This document shows positions 8,908-16,533 of a DNA stretch of 21,780 nucleotides, one piece after another. Source of the stretch: CAYNEO01 sp964396245. GTDB taxonomy: Bacteria > Zixibacteria > MSB-5A5 > GN15 > FEB-12. The stretch is taken from the NCBI GenBank assembly GCA_964396245.1, contig CAYNEO010000059.1:1-21780 (forward strand), given 5' to 3'. The notes beneath the pieces were generated by a model. It did no database searches, was not told where the DNA came from, and saw nothing but the letters and a program-made list of their open reading frames with translations. Numbering within the stretch: the first letter of the stretch is position 1; each line of letters starts with the position of its first letter. The position numbers and the translations under genes are program-made.

Positions 8908-9345
8908 CTAGGAGTTTTCCTTCAGTAAGTCCATCGCCACGCGGTATGCTACGCCGACCGCCGTGACGCAGACCGTAAGGGGAATGTCAGAGTTCGTGAG
9001 TTGCTCCTGCCCTGCCTCGATGGTGAGATCGATGCCGGTCAACTCGCGACAATTGATGGTTCCCATTTCTGCCTCGAAGCGGCGTCGGAACTCCTCTATC
9101 ACCGACGCCATCTGGAACCACCCCTCCAGTGTTTTGGCTCGTTCCTTAATGAGGCTAATAGCCATCACGCCTCCCGCGACAGCGCCACAGACAGCCCCGG
9201 TGTTGCCGATCCCTCCGCCAAATCCGCCGGCAATTCGGGGGATTATCTCATTCTCAATTTCGAATTCCTGGCACACGGCCAGCAGTACGGCTTCCGATCA
9301 GACGTGCCCTTGCCCCATGATCTCTGCGGCCCGATTTGGCTCCAT
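8908..9345 (-). CDS. C_GCAxxG_C_C family redox protein, selenoprotein with in-frame UGA (Sec16)
   Basis: The open frame appears to start only at 9276, but the same frame continues upstream through a single TGA (9300-9298) to ATG 9345, which has AAAGGA and GGAG just before it. Read through, the product is 145 residues, the usual size of this family (about 140). UGA encodes residue 16 in the context GHV-U-SEAVLLAV, where relatives have a Cys followed by SQAVL. The other three invariant Cys are present: C53 (VCGAVAG), C99 (NCRELTG) and C126 (PLTVCVTA). The glycine-rich GGFGGGIGNTG precedes C53. So Sec replaces exactly the first invariant Cys. A SECIS-like hairpin follows the UGA. The family is thought to be redox active; its substrate is unknown. 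A decayed gene with a stop is the alternative, but homology and frame hold on both sides. Confidence 0.85.
9268..9300 (-). promoter_or_regulatory. bacterial SECIS-like element with UGA codon
   Basis: Starting at the UGA (9300-9298), a 5-bp hairpin CTGGC/GCCAG forms 15 nt later (9282-9278 with 9272-9268) around the loop CGTGT. The loop starts 21 nt after the UGA and has G at its second base. This is within the spacing and loop rules known for bacterial SECIS elements, such as the one in fdhF, that recruit SelB. Confidence 0.7.
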
Positions 9346-9817
9346 GGTTCTCCGTCCTTTCCGGGTATCCATAGTCGGTCAGTTGTACCTGCACCTAATA
9401 TGGCGTTTAGCGGTTTGAGTGCTCCGGAGGCAATTTACCTACCGCATCGATTCATGCAACCACAATTCGCGTTATTCTTTGTTCGCAGCGGCGGTTTCTC
9501 CAATCGCTTTGCAGTCCGCAGTGCATTCGCCGCGGGTGATGTTCGCCATAATGTCGTCCGACAGGTGGCGTCGGCGGTGGGGCAGGGTTCGGTGGCCATC
9601 AGTCTGATTCATAAATATCTCGAGACCGTCTGAAGGAAGGATTCGCTCCGGCGTGACGGAATGACGTGTTCCCGGTGGTGCCAGGACTGTGAGTGTTCTC
9701 TTGAGGTTCGAGTGATCACGCGTGCGCGGTGGGCAGAGATCTCGTGATCGGAAACTCCACGCCCGGTTCTTTCAGCCAAATGTTGACCTTTTGTTCCGTA
9801 GCATCGGCGTCAACGCC
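9346..9817. other. 472-bp gap with one doubtful small Cys-containing ORF
   Basis: This stretch lies between TetR and the selenoprotein gene, both minus strand. A 46-codon minus-strand frame from ATG 9612 to TAA 9472 has G+C-rich third positions and contains a CTADC motif near its end, but lacks a good ribosome site and recognisable relatives. Directly after the TetR stop the same frame stays open for about 30 codons and looks codon-like too. Either could be remnants. I see no RNA gene and no clear terminator. The promoter of the selenoprotein gene should lie near 9360-9420 but is not obvious. Confidence 0.25.
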
Positions 9818-10477
9818 TTATTCCCGGTTGTATCCGGTCAGGTACTTTTGAGGGGACGAACCGATCATCTGAACCCATGTCGCCGCGAGATGTGCGGCTT
9901 CCCGCATGGACAAGCCGGAATCCGCCAGCGTCTGCCAGGTGAAGAAGTTCAGGACAACTCGCAGGATCGCGCGCATCTTGAGGCCGTCGTCTCGCTCCGA
10001 GTCATCCCACCCCTGAGCAAGTATCTCGACCATAGTCTGCAGCAACGGCTGCCATTTCTCATGGAGGATTTCCTGAAGTGCCGGGACCTGGGGAGAATCT
10101 CGGAAGACCTTTTCCAGCATATCCTTGCCGCGACCGTAATATTCGTACATCGCTTCAAGGGCTGTGGCAATTCGTTCAGAAGGGTCCGATATCACCACCC
10201 AATCAGTTGGATGCGGCGGCGGATTTTCGCCGAACCAGAGCGAGCTGCAGGCATCAAAGAGCTCAAAATCGGACGAAAAGTGGTTGTACACGGTCGCTCT
10301 CCGGACACCGGCTCGCCTGGCGATATCGCTCACCGTAGTCCGGGCCGGCCCGATCGATCCGTGTAAGTAAACGGCCGCCTTGGTGATCCGCTGATGGACA
10401 ACCTCTCGGCGGCGAGCCCTGGCCCTCTGCGTATAGGGCCGTTTCTGAGACTTTCTTGTATTTTTGCTAGACGCCAT
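9818..10477 (-). CDS. TetR-family transcriptional regulator
   Basis: 219 residues from ATG 10477 (MASSKNTRK...). A longer GTG-initiated frame to 10537 exists, but it would begin upstream of the best -10 (TATAAT at 10516-10511), so I prefer the shorter start. After a basic N-terminal tail, a typical TetR helix-turn-helix appears: TTVSDIARRAGVRRATVYNHF, roughly residues 47-68. An all-helical C-terminal ligand and dimerisation region ends in ...QKYLTGYNRE. It is divergent from the selenoprotein peroxidase gene, with 186 bp between starts. By the usual TetR logic it represses that operon and itself. The inducer is unknown. Confidence 0.88.
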   Translation of the reverse strand: MASSKNTRKSQKRPYTQRARARRREVVHQRITKAAVYLHGSIGPARTTVSDIARRAGVRRATVYNHFSSDFELFDACSSLWFGENPPPHPTDWVVISDPSERIATALEAMYEYYGRGKDMLEKVFRDSPQVPALQEILHEKWQPLLQTMVEILAQGWDDSERDDGLKMRAILRVVLNFFTWQTLADSGLSMREAAHLAATWVQMIGSSPQKYLTGYNRE

Positions 10478-10494
10478 GTCAAATAAATACTTCG

Positions 10495-10523
10495 TTGACC
10501 CGTAATATCTATTATAATATACG
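10495..10523 (+). promoter_or_regulatory. candidate divergent promoter and TetR operator
   Basis: On the plus strand TTGACC (10495-10500) and TATACG (10518-10523) are 17 bp apart. On the minus strand TATAAT (10516-10511) would serve the TetR gene, though its -35 is poor. A perfect 10-bp palindrome, TATTATAATA, occupies 10510-10519 between them, embedded in a longer imperfect dyad flanked by CGTA (10501) and TACG (10520). Overlapping promoters around a dyad fit autoregulation by the adjacent TetR protein. This is inferred from position only. Confidence 0.4.
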
Positions 10524-10663
10524 AAATCAATGGACACCCGGTATAATGAAAATTCGAATAACAGTCAAGAAATTGAGATAGAACCCTCATTACCTCAGGA
10601 TCTTCAACCGGCAGGGTGACTTCACTCGATCGATTCTGCGAACCAGGCAGAAAGGAGCATATC

Positions 10664-11242
10664 GTGGCGAACATCAAAACAATCCTGCCGGGGAAAGCCC
10701 GCGGGATCCGCAGGTTCTTTTTCGGCTGGGTGCGCCGGCAGTACGGCGGCGTGGTACCCGGCATATTTCAGGTGTTGGCGGTGGACCTCCGTGTCGCGCG
10801 GCCGACCGGCTCCATCTACAACTATCTTCATCTTCGTAAATCGTCGCCGCTGAGCCGGCTTCAACGCGAGATGCTTGCAACGGTGGTTAACGGCAAGGTG
10901 GGCGGGGCGCCGTGAATAGGTCTTCACACGGCGGCAGTTCGCCGCCTTACAGGCGATGAGCACCTCGACCACGAGTTCGCCACGACCTGGTCTACGTACG
11001 ATTTGGACACGAAGACTCGCGCTTTACTTGCGTACGCAGTGAAGCTCACCGAGAGCCCCGCGTTTGTTGACATAGAGGACACCGGGAAACTGGCATCGGC
11101 CGGCTGGTCCGAAGAGGCTATCTGGGAGATGACCGCACTGATCTCGTTCTTCAATTTCAGCGGGCGAATGGAAGCGGCTTCGGGCCTTCCCCAGGACGAG
11201 ATACCGGCAGAAGCTCGGTTTTCCGAGGCAAAAACCGTTTAG
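10664..11242 (+). CDS. AhpD/carboxymuconolactone decarboxylase-like peroxidase, selenoprotein with in-frame UGA (Sec84)
   Basis: Two open frames (ending 10915 and beginning about 11003) are one gene interrupted by TGA at 10913-10915 and otherwise open in the same frame to TAG at 11240. The start is GTG 10664 with AAAGGAG 6 nt upstream, giving MANIKTILPGKARG, the usual start of this family. Total 192 residues. The core reads SRLQREMLATVVNGKVGGAP, then U84, then IGLHTAAVRRLTGDEHL. The family active site is CxxCxxxH (Cys130, Cys133 and His137 in AhpD); here it is G81-A-P-U84-x3-H88, so Sec sits at the reactive second Cys and the first Cys is Gly. The C-terminal half continues the family fold (DTKTRALLAYAVKLTESPA; ISFFNFSGRMEAASGL). 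The protein has no Cys at all. It probably reduces peroxides or similar oxidants with an outside thiol donor. A SECIS-like hairpin follows the UGA. Confidence 0.88.
10913..10946 (+). promoter_or_regulatory. bacterial SECIS-like element with UGA codon
   Basis: After UGA 10913-10915, a perfect 6-bp stem GGCGGC (10930-10935) and GCCGCC (10941-10946) encloses the loop AGTTC. The loop begins 21 nt after the UGA and has G at its second position, the same geometry as in the other UGA gene in this window. It matches the spacing of known bacterial SECIS elements. Confidence 0.75.
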
Positions 11243-11309
11243 AAGATGTGACGGCCCGAAAATTACGAACCTGGCGTCGCAAATCGTGAACGATGAAAGG
11301 AGAATTGTT

Positions 11310-12044
11310 ATGGCTGACATCACCGAAATCGCACCGAACGTGTACCGCATCAGCATATATGCGGAAGCATTCGACCTCCAGTTCAACCAGTTCCTGGTTA
11401 AGGACGATGAACCGCTCTTGCACCATGCCGGTATGCGCGGGATGTTTCCCGAACTGCGGGATGCCGTTGCGAAGATAATCGATCCCTCAAAGCTGCGCTG
11501 GATAAGCTTCAGTCACTTTGAGGTCGACGAATGCGGCGCCCTTAACAACTGGCTGGAAATAGCGCCTTCGGCCCAGGCGGCCTGCAGTGTCGTTGGCGCC
11601 CTGGTGAACCTGAACGACTTCGCCAAGCGACCGCCTCGCGGACTGGAAAAGAACGAGATCCTTACTACCGGTCAATACCGTTTCCGCTTTCAAAAGACGC
11701 CTCACCTTCCGCACGGCTGGGATGCCGGTATGCTCTTTGAAGAGAACCAGAAGATTCTTTTCTGTTCCGACCTCTTTCACCAGGTGGGCAACGTGAAAGC
11801 GATAGTAGACTCCGATGACGTGCTGGAGCGCTCCCATGCGGCCATGATTGACTATCAGGCCGGTCCCCTGATGGAGTACGTGCCGTACACACCCAACACC
11901 AAACGGCTGCTTCACGAATTGGCCGATCTCAAGCCCCGGACCCTGGCGATCATGCACGGTTCCAGCTTTTCAGGAGACGGGGCGCGCCTGTTGACGGAAC
12001 TGGATCCGGTGCTCAAAGAGGTTTTCGGAAAAGCGCAGAAGTAG
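11310..12044 (+). CDS. flavodiiron-type metallo-beta-lactamase-fold protein (ODP family)
   Basis: 244 residues from ATG 11310, which has AAGGAG 7 nt upstream; an in-frame GTG at 11286 is less likely. It is the metallo-beta-lactamase domain found in flavodiiron O2/NO reductases and other oxygen-binding diiron proteins. Ligands follow the flavodiiron pattern rather than the HxHxDH of hydrolases: H69-x-E71-x-D73 (SHFEVDE), H132 or H135 (PHLPHGWD), D154 (FCSDLFHQ) and H216 (IMHGSSF). There is no flavodoxin or rubredoxin domain, so it would need an outside electron donor. It lies 67 nt downstream of the Sec peroxidase on the same strand, probably one operon under the TetR gene. The role may be O2, NO or peroxide handling or sensing; the exact reaction is not known. 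Confidence 0.82.
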   Translation: MADITEIAPNVYRISIYAEAFDLQFNQFLVKDDEPLLHHAGMRGMFPELRDAVAKIIDPSKLRWISFSHFEVDECGALNNWLEIAPSAQAACSVVGALVNLNDFAKRPPRGLEKNEILTTGQYRFRFQKTPHLPHGWDAGMLFEENQKILFCSDLFHQVGNVKAIVDSDDVLERSHAAMIDYQAGPLMEYVPYTPNTKRLLHELADLKPRTLAIMHGSSFSGDGARLLTELDPVLKEVFGKAQK

Positions 12045-12124
12045 AATCATAGTCGGCGCCCGTCAGTCACTCTGTAGCGCAGAGCAAATCCGAGGCTCAG
12101 GCTTCGCCCATCCGGGTCTCTGCC

Positions 12125-12937
12125 TCAGGTCGATTTCTTCTTGCTGAATGTAAGCAGATTTTCGAGGAAGTCTGCCACCTCGTCGGTGTCATGCAGGACA
12201 TAGTCCGCGGCGGTCTGTCGATCCTGGTCTGTCACCAGGATACCGATGCCGCGGCCGGCGATTGCCCGAAAAGCGTCTTCGTCGGTGGTGTCGTCGCCGA
12301 TGTAAAGCGGTACTGCCTGTCGCGAATCAGCTTCCAGTTTGTCGAGCAGGTGAAATAACGCTTTGCCCTTGTCCCAATCGGCGTTGGGGCGAAGCTCGAA
12401 TATCTTCTTGCCGGTGGTTTTGATAAGCTTCGAGTGATGTCCGGCGACTTTGTCGACGCGCTTTTCGAGTTCGCTCTCGATACCTTCCGCCGCCTGCCGG
12501 TAATGAATCGCAATGGCAAAGCGCTTGCGTTCAACACGCACCCCTTTGAGGTCTTTCACTTCGTTCCGGATTTCCTTTTCAGCCGCGTCGAGATCCGGGA
12601 GGAATTCCGAGCCGGGCTGCTCGTGAAACGAACCGTTCGGGCCAACCATGTTGAATCCGTGACTGCCTCCGTAGGCGAGATTATCGAGTCCGACGAGTTC
12701 CTTGACGTCGTTCAACGCCCGTCCCGACATAATGGCGACCGTCCAGTTCTCGGCAAGTTTCCGGATGAGTTGTTTCGTTCTCTCCGGGAGAAGGGCATCG
12801 GAGGGATCGTTGACGATAGGCGTCAGGGTCCCGTCATAGTCAAGGAAGATCGCCGGTTTGCCCTGTTGAAGCTTTCGGATTATTTCATCCTGTTTTTCGA
12901 GGGCCGATGGAAGGTCGCGCGATTGTACCGATTTCAT
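12125..12937 (-). CDS. otsB: trehalose-6-phosphate phosphatase
   Basis: 270 residues, full family length. HAD motifs: DYDGTLTP with nucleophile D33 and D35, MSGRAL (motif II), the OtsB signature LRPNADWDKGKAL with the conserved Lys, and GDDTTDEDAF (motif III). It removes phosphate from trehalose 6-phosphate to give trehalose in the cytoplasm. It is the last gene of a three-gene operon, overlapping the HAD gene before it by 4 nt (ATGA). AAGGA lies just upstream of its ATG. No otsA (trehalose-6-phosphate synthase) is in the window. It converges with the metallo-beta-lactamase-fold gene, 80 bp apart. Confidence 0.92.
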   Translation of the reverse strand: MKSVQSRDLPSALEKQDEIIRKLQQGKPAIFLDYDGTLTPIVNDPSDALLPERTKQLIRKLAENWTVAIMSGRALNDVKELVGLDNLAYGGSHGFNMVGPNGSFHEQPGSEFLPDLDAAEKEIRNEVKDLKGVRVERKRFAIAIHYRQAAEGIESELEKRVDKVAGHHSKLIKTTGKKIFELRPNADWDKGKALFHLLDKLEADSRQAVPLYIGDDTTDEDAFRAIAGRGIGILVTDQDRQTAADYVLHDTDEVADFLENLLTFSKKKST

Positions 12938-13713
12938 TTTTCCTTCACCTTAAGCTCAGACAGGTCGGAAACCACGATATCCGCACCGTGGTCTTTCAGC
13001 TCCGGGTTATTTCGCGACCGGTCAATGCCGATGACAAGGCCGAACCCGCCCGCTTTGCCGGCTTGGACTCCGGATATGGCATCCTCGATGACCATCGCGC
13101 GATCGGGGGAGACTTTGAGATTTTTGGCAGCCTCGAGAAAGATATCGGGTTTGGGTTTCCCCTCCAGCTTACGTTCCGCCATATACTTGCCATCAACTAC
13201 CGTTTGAAAAAGATCGAGTACCCCGGCCGCCTCGAGAACTTTTTTGGCATTACGGCTCGATGATATGACGGCAACACTCAACTTCCTGTCTTGCATCTTG
13301 TGTACGAAATCAACGGTGGTGTGGAATGGTTCCATGCCGTTTTTCTCCAGGTATTCCTGAAAATACTGGTTCTTGAGGTTGCCGAGCCCACAGACCGTCT
13401 CCTTGCCCGGCGGATCATCGGGGCTGCCGTACGGCAGGGCGATTCCTCTCGATTCCAGAAAACTCTTGGCTCCGTCGTAGCGGGGCTTGCCGTCGACATA
13501 GCGGTTATAGTCTACTCCATCGTCAAAGGGCTTGAATTCCCCACCCTGCTGACGCGCCCGTTTCCGAAGGTATTCATCGAACATCCGCTTCCAGGCTGCC
13601 GCGTGCGCCTGCCTTGAACTGGTAACGACCCCGTCCATGTCGAGAATCGCTGCTTCGAATCGACTCAAATCCACTTCGGTTTCCTCTTGACTGTTATGCT
13701 TGTTCTCGGTCAT
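12934..13713 (-). CDS. beta-phosphoglucomutase-family HAD protein
   Basis: 259 residues. HAD nucleophile motif AAILDMDGVVT (D25, D27), a helical cap with the long insert typical of the GH65-associated subgroup (VDGKPRYDGAKSFLESRG), motif II VISSSRN, motif K EGKPKPDIF and motif III MVIEDAISGVQAG. It should interconvert beta-glucose 1-phosphate and glucose 6-phosphate. It overlaps both neighbours by 4 nt (ATGA), so all three are translationally coupled, and AAAGGAG lies upstream of its start. Pairing with a GH65 phosphorylase is a known arrangement, as in Rv3400/Rv3401 of Mycobacterium tuberculosis. Confidence 0.88.
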   Translation of the reverse strand: MTENKHNSQEETEVDLSRFEAAILDMDGVVTSSRQAHAAAWKRMFDEYLRKRARQQGGEFKPFDDGVDYNRYVDGKPRYDGAKSFLESRGIALPYGSPDDPPGKETVCGLGNLKNQYFQEYLEKNGMEPFHTTVDFVHKMQDRKLSVAVISSSRNAKKVLEAAGVLDLFQTVVDGKYMAERKLEGKPKPDIFLEAAKNLKVSPDRAMVIEDAISGVQAGKAGGFGLVIGIDRSRNNPELKDHGADIVVSDLSELKVKEK

Positions 13714-16121
13714 TGCAGGTCAATCTCCTTTGTTTCGCCCGCCCTGATATCGAAGGTGTTCTCCTTATGTCCGATCTTGATCGGCGTCTCGGAAACCATG
13801 CGCGCCTTTACCTTCAGCTTTTTGTCGGTGAACCGGAGATCGAGCGTGTGGCCACGATACCTGACCTGTAGTTGGAGCTTCCTCATTTCCTTCGGCAGCA
13901 GCGGGTTGAACCACAGGGTGTCGCCCCGCGGTTCTATGCCGGTGAAACAGCGCTTTACTACGTCGACGGTACCCGCCATGGCCCCCAGGTGAATACCCTC
14001 CGGAGTGGTGCCGCCCTGAATGTCCTCGATATCGCTTTTGAGCGCATCGATGAAAAGTCCCCAGGCACGTTCCCTGTCCTTGCGGGCCATGACCCACGAA
14101 TGAATCACCCGGCTCAGTGTTGATCCGTGCGAGGTGCGGGCGAGATAGTACTCGACATTTTTGGGAATAGTTTCATATTCAAACGGATAACCGAGATGTT
14201 CGAAGAGCGCCTGAAGCTCACTGGCCGAGAACAGGTAAAAAAGCATCAACACGTCGGCCTGCTTGGATACCTTGTACCGGTTCGGCGTATCCCCTTCAGC
14301 TTCGAGGATACGATCAAGGCGTTGAATGTTCTTGTACTTATTGCGGTAACCGTCCCAGTCGAATTCCTTCAGTTTTTCATAGCCCTGAAACTGGCTGATA
14401 ATGCCGTCGTCGTGAAACGGAACGAACAGTTTGCGAGAAATATCCTTCCATGACTCGAGCTCTTCATCCGACAGATGAATGGTCTCAGAGAGCTCCCGCG
14501 AACGATCCCGGGGAAGGACCTCGAGGAGAATTTCGCGTGCGCGACACAAGACCCACGCGGCCATGACATTTGTATAGGCGTTATTGTTCAGTCCCGGTTC
14601 ATCGGCATCGGGGTAGGCATCATGAAACTCATCAGGTCCCACTACGCCCCGAATCTCGTAGCGGTCCAGCTCCTTGTTGTAGCCGGCTATGCTTGCCCAG
14701 AAGCGTGCTATTTCGACGATGATCTGGCCCCCGTAGAATGACAGGAATTCTTTGTCACCGGTGGTCTGGAAATAGCGCCACACGTTGTAGGCGATGGCTC
14801 CGTTCACGTGGCGTTGAAGGTGCGAGTTGTCGGGAATCCAGTTGCCGGACTTAGGATTGAGATGGAGGTTCTGGCTTTCTTCACGCCCGCTGCTGCCGCT
14901 CTGCCAGGGAAACATGGCCCCCCGAAACCCGGCTTTTCGGGCTGCACGGCGGGCTTCATTGAGCCGCCGGTAGCGATACATGAGCAGCGTCCGCGTGATG
15001 TTCGGAACCCGGAATGTCAGGATCGGAAAGATAAATAATTCGTCCCAGAGGATATGTCCTCGATAGGCTTCGCCGTGCCAGCCCCGGGAGGGCACGCCGG
15101 TATCAATGTCCATCGAATTAGGCGAGATCGTCTGCAGCAGGTGAAAGACGTGCAGGTTGAGGACGCGGTCTATGTATTCTCCTTCCTCGTGTTTTTCATG
15201 TTCCAGCTCGACGTGGAAGCGTCGCCATAAATGCGTCCATGCGAGAGTATGGCTATCAAGCAGACCGGTGAAGTCATCGGCTTCGCCAATCGACTTCCGC
15301 GCCTGAAAACCGCATTCGGAAATGGCCATGTCACGGGAAGTGTAGAACGTGATAACCTTCTCCATCCTGATTTCCTCGCCCGCCGCCGCGTCGATCGTGA
15401 ACTCATGCGCGATATAGCCTTCCTCTTCAACTACCCGGCGGGATATGTCGAGCGTTTCATTATCCTTGAAGACATGGGTACGTGCGGCCTGGGCGACTTT
15501 GATTTTGGACTGGTTCGTTTGAACCTTCAAAAAGATCGTATCTTTGGCGCACTGTTCCGTCGCCAGGGGTTCGAGGTGTTTGCTGTTGAGGTCCTTATAG
15601 CGATCGACCCCGGCGTTGATTACCCGGCCGTCGAGAGCCGAACTTACTTCCAGCTTCCCGGACCAGTCTTCGGGAATTAGCGTGAGTTCCAGGGCGGCAA
15701 TATGCGGGTTGCCCATGTGCACCAGCCGGCGTTCCTTCAGCATCGTGCGGCGACCGCCCTGATCTTTGAAACGAATATCGCGGAGCAGAATGCCCTGTTT
15801 CATGTCCAATTCCTGCCGGAAGGACAGGATTTCGACATCGTCGATATGAAACCAGTCCCCGTCGTCCGCTCGGAAACTCAGGGGAAGCCAGTTGGGGAAG
15901 TTGACTAGAGCCTCGTTCTCGATGACGTGACCGGAGATTTTAGTTTTCAGCCGGTTATATCCGCCGGCCAGATAAGTCCCCGGATAATGAACACCATCCG
16001 CATGCTCCTGCGCGAGCGCCCCTCGCGTTGCGAAATAGCCATTACCAAGGGTACACAGGGCCTCGTGCAACCCCTCTTTTTCGGCATCGTATCTGTCATA
16101 GACGAGAGACCATTCGGACAT
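13710..16121 (-). CDS. GH65 family disaccharide phosphorylase (trehalose or trehalose-6-phosphate type)
   Basis: About 803 residues from ATG 16121 (MSEWSLVYDRYD, the normal family start, with GAGG 8 nt upstream); ATG 16124 and ATG 16148 are in-frame alternatives. N-terminal beta-sandwich (LGNGYFATRGA), linker, (alpha/alpha)6 catalytic barrel and C-terminal beta-sandwich are all present. Catalytic Glu lies in GVVGPDEFHDAY (about E498). Phosphate-binding HGSTLS and substrate-loop WDELFIFP are also seen. GH65 phosphorylases split an alpha-glucoside with inorganic phosphate to beta-glucose 1-phosphate and are reversible. Specificity (trehalose, trehalose 6-phosphate, kojibiose, maltose, nigerose) cannot be settled by eye; the adjacent trehalose-6-phosphate phosphatase argues for trehalose or its phosphate. 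Confidence 0.9.
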   Translation of the reverse strand: MSEWSLVYDRYDAEKEGLHEALCTLGNGYFATRGALAQEHADGVHYPGTYLAGGYNRLKTKISGHVIENEALVNFPNWLPLSFRADDGDWFHIDDVEILSFRQELDMKQGILLRDIRFKDQGGRRTMLKERRLVHMGNPHIAALELTLIPEDWSGKLEVSSALDGRVINAGVDRYKDLNSKHLEPLATEQCAKDTIFLKVQTNQSKIKVAQAARTHVFKDNETLDISRRVVEEEGYIAHEFTIDAAAGEEIRMEKVITFYTSRDMAISECGFQARKSIGEADDFTGLLDSHTLAWTHLWRRFHVELEHEKHEEGEYIDRVLNLHVFHLLQTISPNSMDIDTGVPSRGWHGEAYRGHILWDELFIFPILTFRVPNITRTLLMYRYRRLNEARRAARKAGFRGAMFPWQSGSSGREESQNLHLNPKSGNWIPDNSHLQRHVNGAIAYNVWRYFQTTGDKEFLSFYGGQIIVEIARFWASIAGYNKELDRYEIRGVVGPDEFHDAYPDADEPGLNNNAYTNVMAAWVLCRAREILLEVLPRDRSRELSETIHLSDEELESWKDISRKLFVPFHDDGIISQFQGYEKLKEFDWDGYRNKYKNIQRLDRILEAEGDTPNRYKVSKQADVLMLFYLFSASELQALFEHLGYPFEYETIPKNVEYYLARTSHGSTLSRVIHSWVMARKDRERAWGLFIDALKSDIEDIQGGTTPEGIHLGAMAGTVDVVKRCFTGIEPRGDTLWFNPLLPKEMRKLQLQVRYRGHTLDLRFTDKKLKVKARMVSETPIKIGHKENTFDIRAGETKEIDLQ

Positions 16122-16148
16122 CATGACCACCTCTTCTTCGGCCGACAT

Positions 16149-16533
16149 TGTCTCGCGCGCCGGGCTGATCAGGGACTAGCGGAACACTGTAGCCCATCGG
16201 TGGCGGGAAGAAGTCCCGGAGAATGTGCGGCCATTTATCTTATGGAATGGATCAAGTTGCGCATGTGTTCCATAAACTTACGGCTGATTTATCATGCCGG
16301 TATCAGCGCCGGCGGCACGTCCATCCACGAGCTGGCCGGGGCGTTGCAGCATGGTCAGTCACCATGACGTTGTGGTTTTGACATTATGATATCGAGCGGA
16401 GGTTGTGAATGGCATTGCATATTCTTCGGAGGATAAGTACGAAAACCAGTGTCAGCGACGAGTGCACCCTGCCGTGCAAACGCGCGGTTGCACGGCAGGG
16501 TGTGTCGCTAATCAGTTCAGGAAAACAATCCGG
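16149..16533. repeat. 385-bp gap with a long perfect hairpin at 16454-16509
   Basis: A perfect 15-bp stem, CACCCTGCCGTGCAA (16465-16479) with TTGCACGGCAGGGTG (16488-16502), is flanked by a further 6-bp pairing AGCGAC/GTCGCT (16454-16459 with 16504-16509). It lies 25 nt after the stop of the lipoprotein gene. On the minus strand only a short TTTT follows at a distance, so it may be a terminator without a good U-tract or an mRNA 3' stabiliser. The rest of the gap must contain the promoter of the GH65 operon; none stands out. A 42-codon plus-strand frame here was judged unlikely. Confidence 0.55.

Noticed and set aside
9690..9720. GGTTCGA, a possible tRNA T-loop
   Set aside because: No matching acceptor stem, anticodon arm or CCA end could be built around it.
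10913..10915. TGA as a true stop, making two separate AhpD fragment genes or a pseudogene
   Set aside because: No frameshift or second stop, no start with a ribosome site after it, family homology continues unbroken, and a second gene in the window shows the same UGA plus hairpin pattern.
15927..16367. Plus-strand frame whose end vaguely resembles an integrase C-terminus
   Set aside because: Most of it is antisense to the GH65 gene, and the tail lacks the Arg-His-Arg-Tyr residues of tyrosine recombinases.
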